A program made the translations under genes and the position numbers. Below, one piece after another: positions 1-13,155 of a stretch of DNA of 64,000 nucleotides (the first letter of the stretch is position 1; every line of letters begins with the position of its first letter). The notes under the pieces were generated by a model. That model ran no database searches. It was not told the DNA's origin and saw nothing but the letters and a program-made list of their open reading frames with translations. Source of the DNA: Dromaius novaehollandiae (Eukaryota; Chordata; Aves; Casuariiformes; Dromaiidae); NCBI RefSeq assembly GCF_036370855.1, contig NC_088101.1:35116585-35180584 (forward strand), in the 5' to 3' direction.

Positions 1-1953
1 CTATATTACCTTATTATCTTTCTCCACAATTCCCTTCAGAACTCTTCCCCTGGATGCCCTAAAGAAAAGCTTTGACAACAGTTAGGCTGTCACTGCGAAA
101 ATACTGCCTGGCATATTGCCAACATTATCCCACTGTTTCCTCATGATCTCTCCTTTATTTAGTTTGTCTTAATTACAACCTCTTTGGAGCAATGATCTTT
201 CTGTTCTGTATTTGCACAGCAAAGACAGTGAAATTCCCATCTGTGACTAAGGATCAGGTACATAAATATAAACAGCAATGAATCCAAAGAGCTTTGGTTT
301 CTTTAAGAAAACACTGCAGGGCAGAAGCCAAGGAGCTGCTGGTATGCTTGGGCTATACTAGTAAGAATGAGTACATTTACATAAATTGTGCTGTCATGTT
401 TTGTCATTTCTAAAGGGCATCACAACATTTCTAGGTAGCATTTCTGGCAAAGTGTTATTAAAATATATTTTGACAAAAACTAAAAATATTTTAGAGCTAA
501 AGAATTGAAAAATTCTCACAATGCAGGTACATTTTGGGAGGGTTGCTAGCACAGTTGTATGTAAAGACTGCGAAATTACTGTACCCTACCTTAAATCCAG
601 AGGTAAATTTTATTACAAAGGCAATTTTGGTACTGGGAAACCTGTGAAAATAGTGTTTTTAACAGTCTCATGAGTTTAAGTATTTGAGCTAAGCAGCTTA
701 CCTGCCTGTCCACAAAACTTTTCTTTATTCTTTGTTCCACATGAATGAATTTAACAGACCCCTACTTACACAACCACTACAGCTCTCTTCAAAAGCACAT
801 TTCCTAGCGTTTTATCCAGCCAGGTTCTCAGCGTTTCTAGCGATCCAAGTTCATGCGACCTGAGAAGTTGTTCTGCAGTCAAAACAGCCTGACACAGCAT
901 GGTTTGGATAAAGTTTTACTCCTCTAAACTTCATCCCTTTACTTCTAGCATAGTACTCTAATTCTCTTCCATCCTTGTTACTTACCCAATCCAAATATCC
1001 AGAAGCATATGGCTCTGCTAAAGTATACCTACAGAATTCCTCTAATCTCTTCTCATGAATAATATTTCCTCTGAGGATACATTTCTTAATGGATCCAGTG
1101 CTCACTGGGACATGGGAAACCCATGTTCTGTTCCCAGTTCTCCTGCCAGACTCCAACTTAAAAGAAGGCATTTTCTATGCCCTAATCTCCCTTTCTCTTA
1201 AAGGAGGATAAACAGCATCAGCTTGTTTTGTAAAGCACCTTGTACTTAATGACAAAATCTGAACAAAAGGCATAGTTTGGGAGAAACATCATAATTGATA
1301 TCAATACTGCTTCTCTTTTTTGTGATTTTTAACTGTCTAGCCTGGGCACATTAATGGAAAACATTAAAAAAAAAAGACAAAAATGTCTGAACTTGATTTC
1401 AAACACTCATGTCTAATTTGCTTCTTATTATTTCCACAATTTCCATTTAAAACCCCTCTGTAGAAAGGACCCTATTGTACAAAGAGAATTAATGATGGTG
1501 TCTGCCTATTTATGCTCAAAACAAAGCATGCTGAATAACGAGATCTTCTTGTATATTTCCCATATTCTTTAAAGTTTATACAACTTTTTAATTTCTTCGG
1601 TGTTTATCTTCATCCTGTTTATCTTCTGCTGAATCCTGTATACAGGAAGAAATCAGTCAGCTACTAAGCATATCGCTTTGTCCCCAAATTTAAAATCATT
1701 CTACTAAGGTGTGTTAGGTCAGAAATCAACTCCGGGTCAGTTGAAACCATTTCTCAGTAGGCTTTGGAAGATCTAGGAATCAGAGATGTCTCTCATCAGA
1801 GAAGGCATTCCAAGATTCAGTGAATCTACACGTTGTCTTTTCAAAGTCCTTGCTAACTTCAGCATTCTTTCTTATATGAAATGCTATGAGGCTTTCCAAG
1901 ATGTATCACGACTGTTCTCCTTACCTCTCACCAGTCTTCCTGGTTCCCTCAAG

Positions 1954-1991
1954 TTTTTTTTTTTTTGGGGGTTTTTTTTTTTTTTTTTTTT
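1954..1991 (+). repeat. Homopolymer pair T13-G5-T20
   Basis: A run of 13 T, then five G, then about 20 T. This is low-complexity sequence whose exact length is probably unreliable in assemblies. It lies in non-genic DNA. Confidence 0.85.
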
Positions 1992-4900
1992 GGGTCACTG
2001 CCTGTTCAAGTGACAAAGAACAGAAATATCCAGTATTCTTTAAAATGCCTTTTTCTTATTGAGCTACTGGGCTGAATTAGAAAGGATGGCTCTCTAACAC
2101 AAGGACATAATCAGTCAGGTTACTGAGTTCTCTTCTAATCCTACTCTCATCAGATATATTAACTATCATACTATAGCTTTTTCAGAAAAGAGAGAAATTG
2201 CAAAATAAATAAATTTTACTGTCCAAAAAGACATAAGACATAAATATGTATTAAGTCCCACTGCCACATTACATGTAATACCTGCCTAGTGAATCTCCAT
2301 ACAGTACAACTGTCAACATACAGAAAAGAAACTGCATACTGTCTTATAAGAGGCTACAATAAAATTATATAAAAATCATAGCATTCAAGAGATTTGTCTA
2401 TTATTTATTCCCACATTTAATGAATGGCCACATGCTTGAGCTACTAGAAAATAACTGCAAGGATTGCCTCAAGCCTGCACCACAGTAAGAGCCCAATACA
2501 CAGTGAAGTGATACGACTGAACAGTGATAACTTACGTTCAGGTACAAGTCTTATGACGATTATGGCTATAAAGACAACCAGTTGCTGGATGTTGACTGTT
2601 TTGCCTCAATATATATATACAATGAGACAGCAAAAGGGAAAGAGGAAGCATGTGCATCTCCAAGACTACTACATTGCCCCTCGTGAATAATCCATGCTCT
2701 TGATGTGAAGCTAGCATATGATTTGCACATTTCAAGATAGGTTAATGACACTAGCGCACTACAGCAAATAAATTATCATCCCTTTACACAGCAACTTAGC
2801 TTTTAGTGTCCTACCACTGTCATAGTAATACTTTCTCAGTTGCTATGCTTATTGCTTAGCTACCAAAAGAACTTAACTCCTATTATTTATTCATCTCTCC
2901 CAAGGCATAACTTTTCAAATCTGTGTGCACAGATGACAACTGAATTACTTACTTGAGCTTCACCACACAGCGAGCTGGTTTAAATTAGGGATGTGTGTGG
3001 TAGATCTTAGATTGACAGCATAAAAGTGCTCAAATTAAATAGAGGTGAACAATAAAAAAAGCAGAAATGCTGGGGTTTGGCTTCATTGGCTCTGTGTGAG
3101 TAAGCATTCATTACCAAGTTTTATTACTCTGGCACTCCTAGCATGGCAGAATGAAGGAAACATTCCCTCCAAAACCAAGAACTTATTTGTATAGTTCTAT
3201 TTTCTAATCTACTCAAATATAACATATTTGCTATATTTGCCACTAAAAAAGAAAAAAGGGCATAAATATTAGGTATATTAGCAGGATGAAAAGTGACTGA
3301 GCTACATCACAACTTTGCACACTAGCCTGTAGTAACTGGTGGCAGATGCATTCCTAGTATGCCACAACTGCAACACAATGCCTTAGCTTAACTCACCTTT
3401 GTGAGCTGCCTTGTGAGCATATGAGAATACTCACTGCCCCATCCATAATTTAAAATCAGTGACACTATATCAGGGCAAAGATTTAGTAAAATGTATTTCC
3501 TCACTAGCTGCTAGTAATTGTAAGCTGACCTTGACCATGCTCTCTGTTGATCCAAGCAACACCTGTCACAGCAATTTCATTTAAAAAAAAAAAAAGTCTC
3601 TCAGACTTCTTTTCCAAAAAAACTGAAAACAGCTCTTCCCTTTAAAAACACTGCCCTCCTTTGGATCAAACATCAGTGCTCTTCAGTTAGTTTGGAATTT
3701 GGCAGGAAAACCTCTTCTGGAGGACTTAAGTCTGGCAGTGAGGTACTACATCCTTTGGCTGACTCCTACAGAAAGGTCCATGTTGCACATGACCTTCCAA
3801 ACGACAGACCACATTCTGTTCTAAAACATCAGAGGACAGTCATACTGTAGTTTAAAGGAAAAGGTAAGAGAGTTTTCTGGTTTGTTTTTCTAAGAGCCTG
3901 AGAACCATTTTAACAATTCTCACAAAGGTAGAGGCATACCAGAAAAGAAAAAATAAGTGGCATAACAAAAAAGGATGGAATTTTTACCTGCTATTCCCAG
4001 ATCTAAGTAAACACAGCTCATATAAGGCCATCAAAAAGAATCAGGTGAAAGATGGAATCTACATAAAACATACAACAATTAATCAATTAGAAACTAGACA
4101 AAATACCAGTGATCAAAGTTTAACAGAAAAACTCAGCTTATAGTCTTATCAAAAAGATGATGCCTATCTCATCCTCAAAAAAAAATGCACATCTCATGCC
4201 ATGTTTGCCATGGACTTGGAGATGGAAATATTTATTAAATTCAACACTTCACACAGTGGTCTCCTTACCCAGCCTCTTCCTGAATGACAGCGGGCATACC
4301 TATAGATACATATGTATGTACATTACAAAATGGCTTGGCAATGCCCTCCCTGTTTTCAGTAGAGAAGATAATTTGCATACAAAGCAATGGACTTTAGAAA
4401 ATGCCTAGGTAGCACTCTTAGCCAATCAAACCAAATAGCCATAGAGATCTGGTTTCCATACACATGGAATGCATACAATACACAGAGCATGAATAATTAG
4501 CATTAATGAATGTCAAACTCATCACGGAGCACTGGCTGTTGATTCAGAGCACTGCTTGGGTGTGGGAGTACCACTCCACTGGGAGCTAATAGAAGGAAAG
4601 GGACTAGAGTCTACTGTGCTGGGAAAGTCAAAGACAAGGGGGGGACCTCTGTGAAAAGAGAAAAAACATGTTTCTTTTTTGCCTTGTACAGCAAATACAC
4701 CCTTTGACAGTTTGATCTGACTAATGAGAAGGAGCTGCTGTTCGAGTCACTTTCTGAGATTCTTCCTCAGGGTTTGTCAAAGAGAAAAATGAATAGGCAC
4801 CTCAGGATCTGGCTCTTCATACGCTGGTTATAGACGATTAATAAGGCTCTGTTACAAAGAGTCCACGGAGCTTACGAAAGCTATTTATCTGTTAATTTCT

Positions 4901-6096
4901 TGCACATGCAGTCTCAATCTTCACTTTCAAGTTGTTCTGTTGGATGCCACCTCTGAAGTTACTGCATTTCATTCCCAAAGGACAAAACTCATGATAACAG
5001 AATTATAAAGAAATTTATCTTCCACTATGAAGGCATTGTTTGATGTTGTTTAGTAATGTTCCCCTAAAAGGAAGACCAGGATTTCCCCCCTTCCCTTGCA
5101 GGTACAAGTACTAGACTCTTGTCTTGTATTTGTGATCAAAGAGTAAAGAGCCATGAACCACCACGCAGAAGCAAGCTACCGCCCATCAAGTGATAGCAGT
5201 TTGCCCCTGTGGGAGGCAGCCTCCTATACTCTGCCTGTCAGAACTCAACAGGAGGTAGGACTTGCACTAAGTGATTGATGACACAGGAACAGGGCCAGGT
5301 AAAGAGGGCTGAGAAGGTAAGAGATGGTGCAGGCACACAGGAAGAGGGGTGGAACAGAAAGGGGGGAAGGAGGAAGCATGAGGTGGTGACGTTGGGGAGG
5401 AAGCAAGATGGGGAGGGAGAGGCAGGTCACAGCTTTGCTTTGATCTACAGAAATATTCTTCCCTAAGAAATACACACACACAAAATGGGGTGTTAGGGCT
5501 GCCCTGGATTCGAGCAGGTACAAAACTGTCCTGTGATTAACCCTGTGAACCTGCACTGAAGGTCAGATTCCCCTCAACAGCTAAAACTGCATCTGAAGTA
5601 AATTAGAAACCCAACAACATGCGAGGCTAACAGATGTATTATTGTCATTGTCCCTGTATTTTCACTAAGGGAGACAGCTTCCAGGTCCATCCCACATCAC
5701 AGAAGCTTCAACTAGGGGAAACACAGCAAGACTTCCTGCTGCTTCACAGGGTTGATTCCTTGGGCCATACCAGATAGTTCCACAACTAGAGTTGCAAAAT
5801 CTGAGAGCAACTTTTATTTCTGTCTCTTTGCTTCTGGCAAATTGTTTGATAACAAACATTCACATACAATATGTATTATTACTATTGCATGGGCTTGTGG
5901 CTGGCTCTGACTAAATCACATGTAATTACAACTCTTGCGATTTTATCCTAGACTGTGTGACATTTCTTCCAGTCTCAGCTTTTGAACTGATACAGTTTCA
6001 TAGCTTCTTAGCTTTCACTCTTAAAAGAGTCTCAATAGGCTGAAAGAGATCTTAAAAGCATAAATGGTCATGGCTCAAGAGCAGAAAAGCTAATAA

Positions 6097-6156
6097 GAAG
6101 AATCCCCATATTTATTATTTTTTGAGGAAGAATCCCCATATTTATTATTTTTTGAG
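6097..6156 (+). repeat. Perfect 30-bp tandem duplication
   Basis: Two identical, directly abutting 30-bp copies, 6097-6126 and 6127-6156, each beginning GAAGAATCCCC and ending TTTTTTGAG. Their perfect identity suggests a recent duplication or an assembly artefact. No coding sequence is affected. Confidence 0.95.
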
Positions 6157-8052
6157 GCTGAACCATTTACAGACTAACCTTTTCAAATCCTTGGCTTTGG
6201 CAATACTGTCAGTGCTTCATTCTTTCCTTCTTAAATAGTTTATTTGGCTTGGAAATTGAGTTGGTTCACTATGCATTTACTGTTTTTTTCCTCCCTCCCC
6301 ACCTTCTGCTTTTACCTTTCCCAAATCAAACTAAATCTTCACTTCACTGTGACATGACTCCTACTGAGGAAATCTGGCTAGGTAAACTGAATTAGCCCCT
6401 CAAGCACACACACAGAGAAATCTTTGCATCAGCTGCTTCCGCAGTCACAAAACATTTTTAATACTCCTAAGAAAAAAAAAACTTTTTTTTCCCTAGCACT
6501 GAAATAGGGGAACAAAGTCAGCCCCAACCATTAAAAAAAATATGACTTAAGGAATCTGGTTTAAAATAACAGAATTTTTCTTTAAATCTTTCAGATACTT
6601 ATTTGTTTTCAGCTTCTTCCAAGGTTCACAGGTGACATTCTTTTGAGCATTTATTCCCTATCACAAATCTTGTATTATTTTTAATAAAGTATGAGATTCT
6701 TACATCATAATTTCAGAAGCTGAATTTTTAAGAGAACATCAACTACTGTAAGACTCTCAATAAAACTCAGATCTGGCAATGCTACTTAATGATGCTGGGC
6801 ACAGTTCCATGAAAGTCATTGGGAATACCCCATCTACGTAGGGACTAAAACATGCCCAAAGATCTCCTCCTACTCCAGGAACTGCTTTTTCCTGTATGAG
6901 GTCTCTCTCAACTGTGATTTCTCTGCTACTGTATTATTACAAACATTACTGACGATCAAGTCCATTAAAAGCATTAGTCACCTTAAATAATTCATGTCTC
7001 CAGACTAGCTTCAGCCACAGATGCCATCAGCAATAACCTTATGGGGGGTGGAGGGCATGACTTGTACTGGCAAAAAAAATAGCACAGCTGCAGCTTAAAT
7101 ACACAAGGTCCAAGAATAAGCAAGACAAAAAAATGCTTGAGCAAACATGTCACACGATTACATTCCAATAGGGATTTCTGTGAATAGCATATAATAATCT
7201 CAGAGTTTTTTAAAAAAAAGATACACAACAATGGGAAATGTTAGATCTTAGAAGTTACATGCTTTAATATTATCAACATTTATAAACGAATAGCCCATTT
7301 TATTAAAGATATATGTGCACAGAATTTGCCCTTCTCATTGTCTGTCTTCTTTTAGTATCTGACTGCTGACTGATTGACACTTACCTTATCTTACAGAGTG
7401 CTTCCCTGGCAGCCCAGTACATAAAGTGTGGCAGCCTGTTTACTCACCTTGGCAAGTGCTTCAGGTATGTGACAGACTGAGGCAGGCAGGAGCACAGAAA
7501 CTGACAAGCTCCACACTTGTTTTTGCTGGTAGAACAGGGTTTGTTTGGAATTCTGCCTGGTGCTCTGGAGCCAGTCCTCTTTACCAGTTGTATATTACAG
7601 AGCTGTGAAAAAACCACCATGCCGTGTAAGGCAGTCTGCTGCACGAACTACACAAGACCAGCGCGTGCAGTTCTGCATGGCCCTCTCTTTCAAAGCTTGC
7701 AGCAACAGCAGACATCCCAGAATCAGAGCACTTGCCATAAAGATGATCAAGTCTAAGGTAGGCAGAATTCGGACCATACAAAGGGACTAGAATTTGATTT
7801 TTCAAAAAATCTGAAATGACAAAGTAACTTACAAAAACAGGGGAGAGGGATTACTTGAAGTACTAATATTCAAGGAGCGGATACAGAAGAGACTGCAGGC
7901 TGACACACTGCTGGACTGCGTACCTGTAGCTGTCTAGGCACAGCAGCACGGGGCTCAGTGAGAGCCAGCTTACTCTGCTCCTGAAGCCAGCAATAATTCT
8001 GAAGCCAGCATTCAAATCTGTGTTGCTAGAGCTAGACTGCTCAAGTACACAC

Positions 8053-8100
8053 ACTAGCTACCTCAGCACCAGAACATACTAGCTATCTCAGCACCAGAAC
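8053..8100 (+). repeat. 25-bp near-perfect tandem repeat, two copies
   Basis: A unit starting ACTAGCTACCTCAGCACC occurs at 8053-8077 and again at 8078-8100 with one substitution (C to T). It lies in non-genic DNA. Confidence 0.9.
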
Positions 8101-8548
8101 TGGCATGAAGGAAATTTCTGACTGCATTGAGAGCCACACATTGTTGCAATTCTTTTGTAAAGTAAAATCCATTAGTGTTTTATGAATTTATTAATTGTTT
8201 GTTAATCAATAAACCTTGGATTAGATCTCCATTTAGCAAGGGCAATTTTAATGAATATGCATTTAAGAGCTGAAGTGTTCTGCATTCAACTGCACTGTGG
8301 AACAGAGAACATACGGGTTAGCTGGTTACAGAGCTAAGGGCTCTAGGAAGGACCAAGAAAAGGGAAGGATTCCTATGTTCTGACTGGTCACATTTACTTC
8401 AGGAGGATGCTAGTAGTCAGACATGCAAGAGAACATTGCTAAAAGCATAAGAAATAGTTATCCTGAACAGGATTATGCATTGACCAGTTTTCTGCATCTA
8501 TGTATTATGGAAAGGTGGATGAAATACTAAGTATGAATGTAGAGTGAT

Positions 8549-8580
8549 AAAAAAAACAAAACAAAACAAAACAAAACAAC
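8549..8580 (+). repeat. (AAAAC)n microsatellite
   Basis: About five units of AAAAC after a short A run. Arrays like this often derive from the tails of retroposed elements, but no element body is recognisable beside it. Confidence 0.8.
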
Positions 8581-11500
8581 CACACACAAGAAACCAAAAA
8601 CACATGGCGGGGGGGAGTAGGGGGAAATTGTCCATCTTAAAACTGGCACTCACCAGTGAGCTAACCAACAATTTCCTAATATCTTTAATGAATACAATGA
8701 AATCAGATATGTAGAAATTACCTCAGCCAACTCTGTTCCTGAATAGTACTGTCTCTAGATTTATAGATCAATGGAGTGAAGCAGAATGAATTTCTCTTTT
8801 TATTCAAAGAGAAAAGCAGATTGATGATTTTGTTTCTGAAGTCCAAAGAAAGGTCCTGTTCTGTTGCGTGCTGCACATGCTGAGTCACCCAGTTAAGAAT
8901 TATGAGAAGATCCACTAGATGAAGGAGAAAGGATAGGAAAATGGAAGAGCAAGCACTAGTAAAATACAGGTAGAGTCACCCACTGCCCAGCCACCACCTG
9001 GTTTTACAGGAACCGTAATAGCATTAAGTTTTAAGGAGTATTTGAAGTAGACCGGAGCACTAGATTTTTTTAATTTTAGTGGGCAAATGTTCTCCAAATG
9101 TATACAGCCTTATGAGAGGAAATCTGAGATTTGAATGGACCAGCATGAAGGAAAGTGAGTCTATTTCAAGACATACATACCAGATGTTCTGAACAAGTTA
9201 CTCACTTTCAGATAGCAGAGTTTCAGATCCAAATAATAAAAAAAAAAGTTACTCATGTAAAAAAGACCAAAACCAAAACAAAAACCCCAACCCCTCAAAC
9301 CGTGTACACAACTACCAAAATTAACTGTAGTAAGTAGGTGGGTGTGAATGCAAGTGGGTAGCTGTGTTTCCAGGCAGCCAGCTGTGGATGCAGCTTAAGA
9401 AGCAGCATTTGCAAATGCTGATATTCATTTGCATACATGTCTTTGGTTTTCAAAATGCACCTCAAAATTTACAAGACTATATCAGCCACAACAGAGCTTG
9501 CAGGTATCTTAACCTGATAAAAAGTAAGGGAAGAAGAAAGGAAGAAAGGAGAGAAAAGAAAATATACCTAGGAGATTTATTGACAGGTATGAATATACCT
9601 CAGTTTACTGGTTAAATCTGCAAGAGACATTTAATGCACTTCTGTCACCACCTTAGTAAACTGTTGTTCTGCAAGTAGGTTATTGTTATACACAGTCAGT
9701 CAGACTAGCTTGGAATATGCCATGAATTTACTAGTAATATCACTGCTTTATTAGCATGCACTAAGCATATGAGCCACAGTTCCTTTCTGTCAAAGTTCAT
9801 TATAACAGAAATGCACTGGCAGCTGTCACTTCCTAACAAGGCGCATACTTTAAAAGTGCTGTATTTTACATACTGTGTGAAACTGATGAATTGAATGCAT
9901 TTTTATATTTTTTGTAAAAGAACAAAACAAAACCTATAACTATTCTGTTGTGCTAAAAAGCACCAGCAAGCTTAGGCAAATATTTATTACATTTGGAGCT
10001 AGATGCTATTTCTCAGAGTTTATTGGCTTTAATGGAAACAAATACAAATCAAGAATTATTTCTGTTTTTTGTTTTTATAGGTGGTGACTAAAGGCAAAAG
10101 CTCAAAACAATAACACTTCTTTGGACATCTGCTTTGGAATATGCCTAATATGGAAACTAGAACTAGACTTGCATGCTTCAGTCATGCATGACTTTATGAA
10201 TTTTAAAAGTAATTATCAATTTTTGTATTTCTCTATCCACTTCCAGTTAAACAAATTTTCAGAGAATTAGTTAGTAAGGATAGGAGACCACATTCACAAC
10301 AAATGGAATGAAATATGCCGTGGGCCAATCTTTCACTCCCAAGGATACAAAATATAGTTCTCCTATTTCAGAATCCTTTCCTGGCTTAATATACCATGTT
10401 GCTTAGCTTATGTACATTCACATTTGCAAAACTTGCCTTAAGATTAGACTTTCCCTTTATCAAGCCACAGTGTAACAAAAGCAGATGAATGTGTTAACAT
10501 TTGAGACAGTGCAGCATAAGCGAACAGAATATCCACCATTACAATTGTGCTGTTACAAGGATGTTACCTACTCGGACGTTCTGACTCTGTCCCAGTATTC
10601 TCTGAAGCAAACAAACTTTCTTTCACTTGAGTATTTTTGTGATAATTTTTTTTTCCTACTACAGATACCGAGAAAGTATCAGGGTGCTACCAGGTATCTC
10701 TATAGAATAACATCCTTGGAACACGGGGTCCAATGAGATTTTGTGAGGTGGCATACATGGCAAAACATCTCTCAACTTAGTAACCTCCTGTCTCTGACCC
10801 CACTCTTTCCTTGCCAGGCTAGAATGAGATTTGAAATACAGGCACTGAGAAATGTTTCCAAAGGTACCACATCTCAGCTGTGGATTCCCAGAGATAACAG
10901 ATTGGCCCTTTAACAGGAACACAGGAAGCAGGTGAAGAGGGCTGTTGAATAATTTGATGCTATAGTTTGGTTCACTTTGTAAGTGCAAGGCTGAGCCCTG
11001 CATAAAGTGTGTTGAACTGAAGTCTGCCCCAACTGAGCTAGAAGCGCTGTTAAACTAAGTGTCACACATGCTGTGGTTCAGCTATGGTGTTCCATACATC
11101 TGTACTTAACTCTGAGCTGACTTCCTTTTCAGGTCACTATTTAATCATTTTAATTAGGAAACAGTTACATGGTACTTACAGTAGTAAAAATGCGAACAAA
11201 CTACTACCAGGCAAATAGTAACTACGATGTTTTAAATCTAAGGACCAAAACCCTCCTGTAATTGTGTACTTTATACAAAGTTGCCCAACTTGATACAAAA
11301 TCCATAGCTTGGAGAGTCATTTCAGTTCCAAACTTGGTGACATTCTTGGGCGTTTATCTACTGCTTTCATGACTGTCATATCCAGACAGTGCTCTGCTAG
11401 TTTGTTATCAACACTCATCAGAACTGGCCTAGCACAAGGCCACAACATCCCCAGGTGCTTTTGCTCTTATGTCAAATAAAAGAAAAAATTCAGAAAATTC

Positions 11501-12892
11501 AGAAAAAATTTACAAATGAATATAAACATTTCTAGAAATGCCTATAGTAAAAACCTTGGACTTCAGCTTTTACCCATGGAACAGATTTAGCACACAATCC
11601 TATAACAGTGTCATGAAATTAAGTCCCAGCTCTCACTGTGAATCACATGCTAGGTACATAGAGCCTCCACATTTCTTTGGTGCTTGCCAGGTCTGTCCAC
11701 AAGTGTATCAATTAGTAACATTAGCCTTTGTGATACTGAAGGATTTGGAATGAAACCAGAAGATCTTTTACACAGACTACTCAAGATCAATAAGGCAATT
11801 TTTTTTGTTTCACATTGGTTAGAGCTAAATTCAAATGAGTAACTCGCAACCCTATTCTGAAAATGCAACAGGCTTAATTTTCAGTACTTCCTGAAGGCAC
11901 TTGTCAGTAACTTTACCTACACCAATAGGAGAAACTCAAATAATAAAATTAAAGCGTGCACAAGCAGTTAAAGTATCAGAAGAAGGAAAAAAAAAAGAAC
12001 TGAACAGCATTACATTTATCACTCCTGTAAAGTGCATCACTTCATTTCCCATGTGCCTGTGTTTAGTGTCTTTACACAGTTTAGTGCTTCACAAAACTAA
12101 GATTCAATTTTTAGTGAGACTTCAAAGAGGTTCCTAGTTACAATGAAAAAAAAAATCCTTTGTTGATATCCTAAATTTATAGCCTTTTCTGGAAACAATT
12201 TAATTAAAAATAAACCAAGTCAGGCAGACTCTGAACCTGCAACACCTTGAATATGAAATGATTCCACTTCAGTGCATTGCCTTTGATCAAAACCAGGGCC
12301 ATTCATAATTTTAAGTAAGTTGAAACCAACGTTCTACTTCACGAGTGCAAAAGCAAGCTATTTCTTCCTAAGAGGTAAGTAGTCTGAGGTGAATTTCCTA
12401 GTTTATATGTTCAAACTATGTTTAGTTTTCTTCAGATGCTACATGTGTGTCCAAACAAAACATGAAGAGGCAAGTTCTTTTTGTCTGAACTAAATTTCTC
12501 TTTCTTCCTCCCACCTACTATCGCAGAACATCACATGCTCACTTATGTAACTTTACTTGCACACACTATCCAATTGGTTTTGATGAGACTCTTCACATAA
12601 GTAAAATTACTCACATTCTTAAGTATTTGAAGATTAGATTTTTAATCTGTTGCTCCCAAATCTGTCCACTGCATTTGCTTGGGCTATAAAGTAACATTTC
12701 TGAACACTTAAAAGTTAACTTTCCCCCTATTCCTCTATCCAAAGAAACATACACAGCCCTAGAGAAAAATTAAAAAACAAACCTCAGTGTGAAAACACAG
12801 TTCTTTCACAAAAAGAGTCTGATACAACAGCATTTGCTTAGCATGTATCTGACAAAGCTGTTATACTCTTTAACCTTCTGGTTTAACAATTT

Positions 12893-12899
12893 CCGGAAG
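12893..12899 (+). promoter_or_regulatory. ETS-type core motif upstream of the distal SCOC exon
   Basis: CCGGAAG lies about 200 bp upstream of the distal SCOC start codon. ETS cores are common near vertebrate promoters, and a start site here would fit the distal exon being a first exon. A single 7-bp match is weak evidence, and the area lacks a CpG island. Confidence 0.2.
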
Positions 12900-13091
12900 A
12901 GAGCTCAAGGTTCAGATGAGATACCACACTGAAAAAAAAAGATGTGTGTAGTTGCAGACAGGATCAGATAACACCTGTGTGGTGTATGCACTCATTAAAG
13001 ATTTAACAAGAGAAGTCACATGCACACTGAAAAATGGCTGACAACTGCCATGCTTAATGCACTTAAACTTTCCTTGAAAGAAGGAAGCAAA

Positions 13092-13155
13092 ATGGAGTTA
13101 GCTCTGGATGAAGAGGATGGCACTTTCACCAACATTTCTTTGGCAGATGATTCAG
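13092..13155 (+). CDS. SCOC: SCOC distal alternative first coding exon (long isoform N-terminus)
   Basis: An ATG with good context (AAAATGG) opens 21 codons that end in a canonical donor (CAG/GTAAG) in phase 1. The peptide contains DEEDGTFTNISLADDS, which matches what I remember of the alternative human SCOC N-terminus (STFTNISLADD). The exon joins the exon at 24395 in phase: the split codon becomes GAA and reads on through an open stretch into the common MMNADMD start, giving 120 residues. In-frame ATGs at 13020 and 13050 could add 24 or 14 residues, and an in-frame stop lies just upstream of them. A short out-of-frame uORF sits at 13034-13057. The 5' end of the exon is not visible, so it may be a first exon with its own promoter or an internal exon. 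Confidence 0.82.

Larger units (their letters stand above)
1..12880. other. Intergenic or far-upstream SCOC sequence without a recognised gene
   Basis: No open frame in this stretch has exon-like borders together with a protein I recognise. The frames present are about 60 to 114 codons, the length expected by chance in AT-rich DNA. The longer ones are a 106-codon frame at 851-1171 (minus) and a 114-codon frame at 10659-11003 (minus), and neither resembles a known family. Small tandem repeats and homopolymers are listed separately. Non-coding 5' exons of SCOC or a lncRNA could be hidden here and would not be visible without transcript data. Confidence 0.6.
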
